A stretch of DNA of 8,143 nt from Desulfobacterales bacterium (GTDB taxonomy: Bacteria > Desulfobacterota > DSM-4660 > Desulfatiglandales > Desulfatiglandaceae). The DNA lies in the NCBI GenBank assembly GCA_022013615.1, contig JAKLQB010000642.1:1-8143 (forward strand), written 5' to 3'. The notes beneath the pieces were generated by a model. The model had not been told where the DNA came from. It searched no databases and was given only the letters and a program-made list of their open reading frames with translations. A program made the translations under genes and the position numbers. Below are positions 1-5,891 of this stretch, in pieces (the first letter of the stretch is position 1; the number at the start of each line of letters is the position of its first letter).

Positions 1-1
1 A

Positions 2-82
2 ATGCCACAAAAAATCACAAGAAGAGAATTCATTCGTCGAACAGACGGTGCCGCAGCAAGTTTACCTCTTGGAAAGATATAA
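2..82 (+). pseudogene. Remnant of a Tat-exported protein: signal peptide start only
   Basis: The ATG at position 2 opens a 26-codon frame ending in TAA at 80-82. It reads MPQKITRREFIRR followed by TDGAAASLPLGKI. The TRREFIR stretch matches the twin-arginine consensus (S/T-R-R-x-F-I/L-K) and is followed by an Ala/Gly/Leu-rich start of a hydrophobic region, as in Tat signal peptides of redox and other exported enzymes. The frame stops inside the signal peptide, and transposase-like sequence starts just downstream in another frame. I infer that the original gene was cut here by insertion or rearrangement. The promoter and any Shine-Dalgarno lie outside the window. The peptide is too short to name the lost enzyme, and chance resemblance is possible. 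Confidence 0.35.
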
Positions 83-90
83 AAAAATGT

Positions 91-354
91 ATGAAGCAAC
101 GGGGTCAAACCTACATTCTTGCTTATCTTGAATCCGCTTCAAATCGCTATGGCGCTGTCATTCATGCTTATTGTCTCATAGACAATCATTACCATATTTT
201 AATAGAAACGCCGCTTGGCAATCTTTCAAACATCATGCAGCATATTAACAGCGCCTATACAACTTATTTTAACATCAAACGTGATAGATCCGGGCACCTG
301 TTTCAGGGCAGATACAGGTCAATAGAAAAGCGTAGAAAGTGGAACGTTCTTTAG
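91..354 (+). pseudogene. Truncated REP-associated / IS200-like (Y1, HUH) transposase fragment
   Basis: The 87-codon frame contains the core of the Y1_Tnp/RAYT family: HAYCLIDNHYHILIETP at residues 25-41, with the metal-binding H33-Y-H35 pair (HUH motif), then GNLSNIMQHINSAYT and GHLFQGRYRS at about 68-77. These single-strand DNA transposases nick and join at REP-type hairpins. Intact members are roughly 150-300 residues and start with a segment like RPRIxxPGxxYHVxxRG. That N-terminal segment is absent here, although the frame stays open to the window start. The family C-terminal part after GRYxS, expected to carry the catalytic tyrosine, is also missing and is replaced by a short unrelated tail (IEKRRKWNVL). 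It is therefore a fragment broken at both ends and not expected to be active. The ATG at 91 is just the first Met in frame and has no convincing ribosome binding site. Confidence 0.75.
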
Positions 355-419
355 TATTTTAATAACTTTTGACCGCATGGTGAGTTATTAAGTTATTAAA
401 GAGCGTCCCACCCTCTTTC
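335..419. repeat. Imperfect inverted repeat, REP/BIME-like, at the end of the RAYT fragment
   Basis: The left arm (335-366) and the reverse complement of the right arm (392-419) share GAAAG, then TGGAACGTTCTTT against TGGGACGCTCTTT (11 of 13 identical), then TAATAAC. A few unpaired bases sit in each arm. The loop at 367-391 contains a tandem TTATTAA repeat that runs into the right arm. The left arm is directly preceded by GTAG (332-335), the tetranucleotide that often precedes REP hairpins recognised by RAYT transposases. Lying against the 3' end of a RAYT fragment, it is plausibly the family's cognate repeat pair. It could equally be a MITE end or an old terminator. Confidence 0.5.
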
Positions 420-511
420 TTTGTATGGCGGACCCGCCCCGGATACCCACAGGCAGTTCATGGTGGAAAAGATCCAGATAGCGTCTTTTATTTAAAAATG
501 ACACTTAAGGG

Positions 512-540
512 TTGACTACTGCCAATAAAAGCAGTATATA
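512..540 (+). promoter_or_regulatory. Sigma70-type promoter of the lexA-like / methyltransferase / nuclease operon
   Basis: The -35 box is TTGACT (512-517), the spacer is exactly 17 bp (518-534) and the -10 box is TATATA (535-540). The match to the vegetative consensus is strong. Transcription would begin near 546-548, only about 1-3 bases before the repressor ATG at 549. No Shine-Dalgarno is visible upstream of that ATG, which fits a leaderless or near-leaderless message. Confidence 0.75.
517..536. promoter_or_regulatory. SOS-box-like operator for the LexA-like repressor
   Basis: TACTGCCAATAAAAGCAGTA is an inverted repeat with 6-bp arms (TACTGC/GCAGTA) and an A-rich centre. It matches the E. 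coli SOS-box framework TACTG-N10-CAGTA at all ten outer positions. The usual inner CTGT/ACAG becomes CTGC/GCAG. It overlaps the last base of the -35 box, the whole spacer and the first two bases of the -10 box, so a bound repressor would block RNA polymerase. The adjacent gene encodes a LexA-like protein, which makes autoregulation the simplest reading (inference). Confidence 0.75.
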
Positions 541-548
541 GCATCATT

Positions 549-1229
549 ATGATGGAGAACACAATAACGGGTGAAAAGATACTGACACAACGACAGGCGG
601 AGATTCTGGCGTTCATCCGGGAATGCTTGAAGGAAAATGGTGTACCTCCCACACACAATGAAATCGCGACGCAATTTGGTTTAAAAGGTTCATACGGTGT
701 CAGACAACACCTCCGGTTGATGGAAAAAAAGGGCTATCTACGTTTGAGTCAAGGAAAGGCGCGAGGAATCAGGCTGATCTCAGCCATTTCATCGCTTTAT
801 GATCGAGAGATCCATGAAATTCCTTTGCTAGGGCGCATCGCCGCCGGACAGCCCGTTCTGGCCGTGGAAAACGTTGAAGGCCATCTCAAAATAAGCGCCG
901 GCGTTTTTCAAGGAAAGGACCTTTTCGCTTTACGTGTCCAAGGCGATAGCATGATCAATGCTGGCATTAAAGCTGGTGACATCGCGATCATCAATCAGCA
1001 ACCTAAGGTACACAACGGAGAAATTGCAGCCGTGCTCATCGATGATGAGGCCACTTTGAAACGTGTGATGCTGGAACAAAATAGCGTGCGACTCAAGGCC
1101 GAGAACTATCATTTTCAAGATATTGTCATTATGCCAGACATGGACCGGCGGTTTCGCATTGCGGGCAGATTTGTAGGGCTCATTCGACAAAGTCCAATGA
1201 AATCACGTAATTTTAGCGAGTTGTCATGA
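549..1229 (+). CDS. LexA-like self-cleaving transcriptional repressor (S24 peptidase family)
   Basis: The protein has 226 residues. Residues 10-76 form a LexA winged-helix domain (LTQRQAEILAFIRE, GVPPTHNEIA, ending ARGIRL). Residues 90-213 form the S24 autoprotease domain, with scissile Ala99-Gly100 (GRIAAGQP), nucleophile Ser134 (GDSM) and base Lys171 (TLKR). The 35-residue (Ala-Ser) and 37-residue (Ser-Lys) spacings equal those of E. coli LexA (A84, S119, K156), so RecA-stimulated self-cleavage should be possible. The recognition helix (about GSYGVRQHL) differs from the E. coli SPNAAEEHL stretch, and a short C-terminal tail makes it longer than the usual 200 or so residues. It overlaps the methyltransferase by 4 bp (ATGA), so translation is probably coupled. 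ATG 549 and ATG 552 are both possible starts. It is likely a dedicated regulator of this operon; a host lexA copy cannot be excluded, so I give no symbol. Confidence 0.9.
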   Translation: MMENTITGEKILTQRQAEILAFIRECLKENGVPPTHNEIATQFGLKGSYGVRQHLRLMEKKGYLRLSQGKARGIRLISAISSLYDREIHEIPLLGRIAAGQPVLAVENVEGHLKISAGVFQGKDLFALRVQGDSMINAGIKAGDIAIINQQPKVHNGEIAAVLIDDEATLKRVMLEQNSVRLKAENYHFQDIVIMPDMDRRFRIAGRFVGLIRQSPMKSRNFSELS

Positions 1230-4200
1230 GCAGTAAAGCTGTTTTAAAATCATTGGGTTACGACCAGTCTCCCAACTTCATTGACAGGGTTGAAGTGGGG
1301 AAACCGTCTTCTTCGCGATTCAGCCATGTATACCGCAAGGCTGTCGAAGATTGTGGTCTTCATGGGGTATATGTCCTCAATGATCATCAGCGAAACGTCG
1401 ACGTGCCAGTCGTTTTTTACTGTAAAGCACGCAGCGAGGCAGAGTCAAGCCTCATACACAAGCGTATTTGGAATCAGGATGTGACGCCTTTTGTACTGGT
1501 CGAAACACCCAAAATGCTTCGCCTATATTGCGGATTTCGATTCTCCAGACATGCCGGAGACGAGCGGTCACGCGGGATTCTCGAAGCGTCGATTGCCTTT
1601 AATGAGGTAGCCGATCGGCTGAGTTCACTTTCTGCCAACGCCATCGACAACGGAAGAGTGTGGGAGATCTGGGGAGATGAGGTGACCCCACGAACCAGAG
1701 TCGACTGGACACTTCTGGCTAACTTGAGAGAACTCGAACGCGAATTGCGAAGTCAGGGATTGACTCGGGATCTGGCTCATGCACTGATCGGAAAATTTGT
1801 GTACCTGCGATATCTTAGGGACCGAAAAATCCTCTCGGATCGCAAGCTTTCGAAATGGGGTATCGATCCTGCAGATGTGTTCAGTCGAAAGGCCAAGCTC
1901 AGGTCTTTCGGTGACGTCAACAGGTGCCTCGACGACTGGCTGAACGGGGCGATCTTTCCGCTGGAGACGAATGCCATTCGCTCGTCCCACCTTCAGCTCG
2001 TTGCGGGCGTGTTTTCCGGGGACTCGCCGCAGGGTCAGCTTCACTTGGATTTTCAGCCCTACGATTTTTCCTTTATACCCATTGAAACCCTTTCCGTTAT
2101 TTACGAACAGTTCCTGCACTCGCCCGAAAAGGGCAAATTGAGCCGTGGCAGAAAGGCTGGAGCCTACTATACACCGCTACCGCTCGTTAACTACATGCTG
2201 AACGAACTCGAAATGCGGCATCCGTTATTAGAAGGGATGCGGGTCCTTGATCCTTCATGCGGGTCGGGTGCTTTTCTTGTACAGTGTTACCGAGCTTTGA
2301 TCGAGAAGCGGCTGTGGAACGGCCCCTTGCGCCCAGCGGAATTGCGTGAATTGCTTGTTCGCCACGTCTACGGCTTAGATCGCGACGGTGATGCTTGCCA
2401 GGTTGCGGAAATGAGCCTGATTCTGACGCTTCTGGACTACACAACGCCACCGGACTTGGAGAATAATCCACGGTTCAAGCTCCCTATTTTGCGAGGCAGC
2501 AATATTTTCCAGGCCGATTACTTTGCTCCCGATTCCGAATGGGCACACGCAAGTCACAATCTTTCATTTGACTGGCTGGTTGGCAATCCGCCCTGGAAAG
2601 AGTTTCGTGCCAACGACGAGGAAGACCGGCACGTCCGGGACTGGGTTGCTCAGCACACCGACTCCTACCCGATTGGGGGCAACCAGATTGCCGAAGCCTT
2701 CGTATGGCGGTCTCTTCCACTACTCAAGAATGACGCGGTAGCTGGACTTGTGCTTCCGGCAATGACGCTTTTTAAAAAGGAATCCACAAGGTTCAGGCAG
2801 CAGCTATTCAAGACCGTTCGGGCCTGGTGCGTGGCCAATTTTTCAAACCTTGCTTATGTCCTTTTCTCAGGGCGTTCTGAGCACCCTGCTATGGCGTTGT
2901 TCTTCTCCCTTGGGGCCAAGCCTGAGGTTGCAGACGATGATCATGCCCGGATACTCACGTTTTCACCCTTTATTATGAATCAAAGAGCCAATAGGAGCAC
3001 TCGCAAAGGCGCAAAAAGAGACACCTGGAGCATCGTTGTCAATGGATCTGAACTTACTGAGATAAAGATTTCTGAGGCGGCTACCGGAAATATGCAGCCC
3101 TGGAAACTGGCCATGTGGGGCACATTTCGTGACGACAAGTTGCTAAGGAAAATAGCTAAGCGTTTTCCCCCGCTGACCGACTACCTCGCGGCTTGCAACC
3201 TGACACCACCGCACGAAGGTTTCGAACTTCGCGATGCTACGAAATCCAGTGAACCGATAGAACCAATGCCTGAGCTTGCGGGTAAGATACGTATCAATTT
3301 TTCGAAACTCAAGAAGTGTGGACGCATTTTCGCCTTTCCCAAAGCGGCTATTTCATCAATTCCCGCCAGCGACGCGAATGTAAGAAAGGGCCGTGGTAAG
3401 CTTCCTATGCTAGTTTCCCAGCCTCCGCATATTATTGTAGATGCTTCCAGAAGGTTCGCCATTTACAGCGACAAATTCATCTCCGTTTCACCCAGACAAA
3501 TCGGCATTGCAGGACCACCACATGCCAAAAATATCCTCAAAGCGTTGAGCGTATACCTGAGCTCTGATTTCGTTACCTATCAGCAATTTTTTGCTACTCC
3601 TCAGTGGGGTATCAGCACCTCCCAGGCGATACTGGATACTCTGAAGCATCTGCCTGTACCACTTGATAACCTATCGGAAGCAGAGATCCGGGAATGGGCA
3701 GATCTTCGAGATGCGCTGGCGAATGAAGGGATCGACGGTAAAGCCGTTTCTCAAAAACTGCTCGACGAGGTGAACCAAAGTGTGATCAAACTCATAGGGC
3801 TCGGGAAGTCAGAACGAATTCTGATCGAAGATTTCGTCCGTTGGAACATGCAGATAATAAAAGGAAAAGTACCTCGCATCGTCACAAAGCCCCCGGATCG
3901 CAAGACCATTAGTGGTTATCTCAAGACGCTTAAGGTTGAATTGGATATTTTCTTGGGAGATAATTTGGGGATTCGGCACACGGTTGATGCATTGTGCGAT
4001 GAATTTTCCGCAATCGTTGCCATCGCTGTAACGACAGGCGCGGATACTGCTCCGTCAGTCTTTCGTGCAGATGACAAGGCTGCGGCGTCCCTGGCCAAGA
4101 CAAGGGAGCACTTATTGAAACAGCACAGTCAATGGCTCTACTTTGCCAGGGATCTTCGGGTGTATGCGGATAACACCGTATACATGTTGAAGCCTTTGGA

Positions 4201-4282
4201 GCAGATCCAGTGGACAAGCCGGCAGGCAATTCTGGATGCTGGTGAAGTGATTGCCGAAACTTTGGGACAACAGAATACCTGA
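1226..4282 (+). CDS. Eco57I-type N6-adenine DNA methyltransferase, restriction-modification-like
   Basis: The 1018-residue protein carries the gamma-class adenine methyltransferase core. Motif X is GAYYTP (312-317), the SAM-binding motif I is LDPSCGSGAF (341-350), motif II is YGLDRDGDA (382-390) and catalytic motif IV is DWLVGNPPW (449-457). The SEHPAMALFF stretch (551-560) is also typical of Eco57I-like enzymes. Residues 1-150 form an N-terminal domain (IWNQ...PFVLVETP at 81-95) without a clear nuclease triad. Residues about 560-900 probably hold target recognition. The C-terminus (WLYFARDLRVY to DAGEVIAETL) looks like a conserved separate module. Expected role: methylate adenines in a specific site, protecting self DNA. 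The start ATG overlaps the lexA-like stop by 4 bp with only a weak GAG upstream, indicating translational coupling. Its stop overlaps the nuclease start by one base. A BREX or DISARM methylase is less likely because none of their partner genes is present. Confidence 0.88.
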   Translation: MSSKAVLKSLGYDQSPNFIDRVEVGKPSSSRFSHVYRKAVEDCGLHGVYVLNDHQRNVDVPVVFYCKARSEAESSLIHKRIWNQDVTPFVLVETPKMLRLYCGFRFSRHAGDERSRGILEASIAFNEVADRLSSLSANAIDNGRVWEIWGDEVTPRTRVDWTLLANLRELERELRSQGLTRDLAHALIGKFVYLRYLRDRKILSDRKLSKWGIDPADVFSRKAKLRSFGDVNRCLDDWLNGAIFPLETNAIRSSHLQLVAGVFSGDSPQGQLHLDFQPYDFSFIPIETLSVIYEQFLHSPEKGKLSRGRKAGAYYTPLPLVNYMLNELEMRHPLLEGMRVLDPSCGSGAFLVQCYRALIEKRLWNGPLRPAELRELLVRHVYGLDRDGDACQVAEMSLILTLLDYTTPPDLENNPRFKLPILRGSNIFQADYFAPDSEWAHASHNLSFDWLVGNPPWKEFRANDEEDRHVRDWVAQHTDSYPIGGNQIAEAFVWRSLPLLKNDAVAGLVLPAMTLFKKESTRFRQQLFKTVRAWCVANFSNLAYVLFSGRSEHPAMALFFSLGAKPEVADDDHARILTFSPFIMNQRANRSTRKGAKRDTWSIVVNGSELTEIKISEAATGNMQPWKLAMWGTFRDDKLLRKIAKRFPPLTDYLAACNLTPPHEGFELRDATKSSEPIEPMPELAGKIRINFSKLKKCGRIFAFPKAAISSIPASDANVRKGRGKLPMLVSQPPHIIVDASRRFAIYSDKFISVSPRQIGIAGPPHAKNILKALSVYLSSDFVTYQQFFATPQWGISTSQAILDTLKHLPVPLDNLSEAEIREWADLRDALANEGIDGKAVSQKLLDEVNQSVIKLIGLGKSERILIEDFVRWNMQIIKGKVPRIVTKPPDRKTISGYLKTLKVELDIFLGDNLGIRHTVDALCDEFSAIVAIAVTTGADTAPSVFRADDKAAASLAKTREHLLKQHSQWLYFARDLRVYADNTVYMLKPLEQIQWTSRQAILDAGEVIAETLGQQNT

Positions 4283-4926
4283 TGGTCGATACCCCTGGCA
4301 TACGCGCAGCCTATGCGATGGCATTGCGCTTCCACGCCCATGAGTTGATTGTCATGGGCTACAAACGAATGGACAGCCCACGATATGTTAAATGGGAGGA
4401 ACCAGCCATCACGGGTGAGCTTATCCGGAGCATGAGAGAACTCATAGAATCAGATGAAGCCCCGAACTGGGCGGTGTACTATGCCATCGGAGACGATCCT
4501 CCCTTGAATGTGGCTGGGAGGGTCGGCAAGTCCAGGCCCCGTGTGGATATCGAGTTCGAGAGAACTGGCGTGCGTGGTCTTCGGCCTCGCCTACGATTCG
4601 AGGCCAAGCGCCTGGGAACAACCCCTGGGCACACAGTTGCCGCTTATCTTGGCGCAGACGGAATGGGTTGCTTCATTTCGGGCAAATACCCGCTCGCCCA
4701 TGATGAGGCTGGCATGCTCGGATACCTCCAAAGCGGCAGTGAGAAGGACTGGTCAGATCAGATTGAAGGAACACTTGCTGCAAAAGCGGATAAGTACTGC
4801 GTTGCCCCACCGCCCTACCACCAGCAAAAAATTTGCACTTTAGACCACACATACGTCAGTCACCACCACGCGGTGCCACAGGCCGGTATAATTATCATTC
4901 ACCACGTGCTCCTTCGCTTTCACTAA
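4282..4926 (+). CDS. Probable PD-(D/E)XK restriction endonuclease partner
   Basis: The 214-residue protein has no family name I can assign with certainty. RPRVDIEF (Asp89) followed 18 residues later by RFEAKRLG (Glu107, Lys109) fits the D...ExK active site of PD-(D/E)XK nucleases, with a helix containing acidic residues upstream (KWEEPAITGEL, about 37-47). A Gly-rich segment (GADGMGCFISGKYP, then GMLGYLQSG, about 124-152) and an end rich in His and Ile (SHHHAV...HHVLLRF) complete it. It seems full length. Its ATG overlaps the methyltransferase TGA by one base (TGATG), and no strong Shine-Dalgarno is seen, so expression probably depends on translation of the methyltransferase. Context suggests it cuts unmethylated DNA. 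Catalysis is inferred from the motif alone. No signal peptide or membrane segment is visible. Confidence 0.65.
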   Translation: MVDTPGIRAAYAMALRFHAHELIVMGYKRMDSPRYVKWEEPAITGELIRSMRELIESDEAPNWAVYYAIGDDPPLNVAGRVGKSRPRVDIEFERTGVRGLRPRLRFEAKRLGTTPGHTVAAYLGADGMGCFISGKYPLAHDEAGMLGYLQSGSEKDWSDQIEGTLAAKADKYCVAPPPYHQQKICTLDHTYVSHHHAVPQAGIIIIHHVLLRFH

Positions 4927-4953
4927 GACCACAGTGTATTAATAAAAAGTAAC

Positions 4954-5377
4954 TTGACGAAGAATTTTCCAAAAAGAAGATGGATTGATTTTAGGTTGAA
5001 TCTTCAAAATGCCATGACTGCAAAGAACAAAATATCAGATTTTCGTAAAGAATTGGTTTCCGGGTTCTGGAAATATCAGCAAAAATATTTCAAAGATTGG
5101 GAAAACTATTTTGAAAGGCCAATTAGCACTGATGGAAGGCCACCAGTATTTTTAAAGCATATGGCCCATCATAATAAGGAAAAAAGAGGCAAATTATTGT
5201 TCTGTTTTCAAGTTGGGCGCAGAGTATCAGCCAAATGCTTACCCGGAAGTGCGAATATACCATTTCCAGGGTGGCGATGGTAAGTACACATGGGGAATTA
5301 GCGTCAAGAACAGTCAGTTTAGTATATTGAATGATGTGCCTCTAAAGCCGCTAAAATATCAGGTAATTCTGATTTGA
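4954..5377 (+). pseudogene. Frameshifted gene of unknown function
   Basis: An AT-rich frame from TTG 4954 (first internal Met at 5014) runs through KISDFRKELVSGFWKYQQKY and NKEKRGKLLFCF, then changes to unprotein-like sequence and stops at 5283. From about 5205 the next frame takes over with plausible coding sequence (LGAEYQPNAYPEVRIYHF, then GKYTWGISVKNSQF) to the TGA at 5375-5377. Dropping one T from the run TTTT at 5205-5208 joins the two halves into about 140 residues. I therefore read one gene disrupted by a +1 slip, either a real mutation or a sequencing error. I recognise no family. It is in the same frame as, and 27 bases beyond, the nuclease stop codon, but its base composition differs from the operon's. 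The start is uncertain and no good ribosome binding site is seen. Confidence 0.5.
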
Positions 5378-5394
5378 TAAGGTCTTACCCACAG

Positions 5395-5428
5395 TAAAGG
5401 CAACATTCAATAGATTGAATGCCCTTTT
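5395..5428 (+). terminator. Terminator-like hairpin after the broken gene
   Basis: AAAGGC plus ATTCAAT on the left pairs with ATTGAAT plus GCC(C)TTT on the right. The left arm has a 3-base bulge (AAC), the right arm one extra C, and the loop is very short. A CTTTT run forms the 3' side. This is compatible with a weak intrinsic terminator for transcription arriving from the operon or the broken gene. The U-run is short, so termination is uncertain. Confidence 0.4.
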
Positions 5429-5465
5429 GAGCCTAAAACTTCCTAACCTTTGACATCTAAATAGG

Positions 5466-5567
5466 GTTTTATCTGTAGTCCCGCGAAAAAGCAAGTGGTT
5501 GATTGCTCGATTGATTAACATCTGGCAAATGTGTCAGAGAGTTATGTGGCGGGATTACAGATAAAAC
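5466..5567. repeat. 102-bp element with 19-bp terminal inverted repeats
   Basis: GTTTTATCTGTAGTCCCGC (5466-5484) is matched by its reverse complement at 5549-5567 with one difference, which would be a G-U pair in RNA. The 64-bp interior holds two smaller hairpins: AGCAA/TTGCT near 5490-5506, and TCTG/CAGA at 5521-5538. As DNA or RNA it would form a long stem with two internal arms. It lies between the operon region and the IS91-type element. Options are an end or recombination site of that mobile unit, a MITE, or a structured RNA. No clear target duplication flanks it. The ends do not follow the integron attC pattern. Confidence 0.7.
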
Positions 5568-5891
5568 AAAGATGAACGAAGCCGCCGGTTTAGTTTATCC
5601 GGCTTGTCTTATTATATGGGGATTGTAAAGTCTCAGTTGAGGTTTTCAAATAAGGACGAAACAGTAGCTCTAAGAGTTTTTCTAAAATAGACAAGGTCCC
5701 TTTTTTCTTTTTTTTGACATTAAAGATGCTTTTTGGATGAAAATTGCTTCTCGTGTTGATAAGAGCCCAATAGTAATCTGTTTTCTGGCCGCAGTGATCC
5801 TGTCACTTTTAGCGAAGCCAAAAGCGTGATAATCCCATTGCGGGCAACAACCTTCGGATAAGCCTCTTGTTTGACCGAGCCAAATTAAAAG
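5568..5891. other. Gene-poor, T-rich spacer next to the IS91-type transposase
   Basis: This stretch lies downstream of the transposase stop (the gene is on the - strand), where IS91-family elements keep their replication origin end. Visible items are a GCCGG/CCGGC hairpin (5584-5603) followed at once by CTTG (5603-5606), the tetranucleotide IS91 relatives often use as target; a long T-rich tract around 5699-5715; and overlapping hairpins at 5793-5807 and 5803-5829. I cannot fix the element boundary from one copy. A possible 30-codon frame is listed separately. Confidence 0.4.
5737..5829 (+). CDS. Possible 30-residue single-span membrane peptide
   Basis: The ATG at 5737 opens a 30-codon frame to the TGA at 5827-5829. 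It reads MKIASRVDKS, then the hydrophobic segment PIVICFLAAVILSLLA, then KPKA. A charged N-terminus, one transmembrane-length helix and a basic tail resemble small membrane proteins or type I toxin peptides. Against it, there is no good Shine-Dalgarno, the -35-like TTGACA at 5714-5719 has only a poor -10, and the frame lies where an IS91 origin end could be. Short frames of this kind also arise by chance. I know of no family match. Confidence 0.2.
   Translation: MKIASRVDKSPIVICFLAAVILSLLAKPKA

Noticed and set aside
427..438. GGCG/CGCC hairpin upstream of the operon as a terminator
   Set aside because: The stem is only 4 bp and is not followed by a T-run.
1625..4341. Several antisense frames of 60-164 codons opposite the methyltransferase, and a 111-codon frame inside the nuclease gene (4508-4843)
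   Set aside because: They are shadows of well-supported genes, with no recognisable domains and no ribosome binding sites.
1226..4926. BREX, DISARM or type I restriction locus
   Set aside because: There is no PglZ, BrxC, helicase, HsdR or HsdS gene; only a methyltransferase and a small nuclease candidate are present.
5466..5567. Integron attC site or retron msr-msd
   Set aside because: The outer arms read GTTTTAT...ATAAAAC, which lacks the attC RYYYAAC...GTTRRRY polarity, and there is no reverse transcriptase gene in the window.
5714..5743. Promoter with TTGACA at 5714-5719
   Set aside because: The -35 is perfect, but the bases at 17-18 bp spacing (ATGAAA/TGAAAA) are a poor -10, and the -35 sits at the edge of a T-rich tract where such matches are common.
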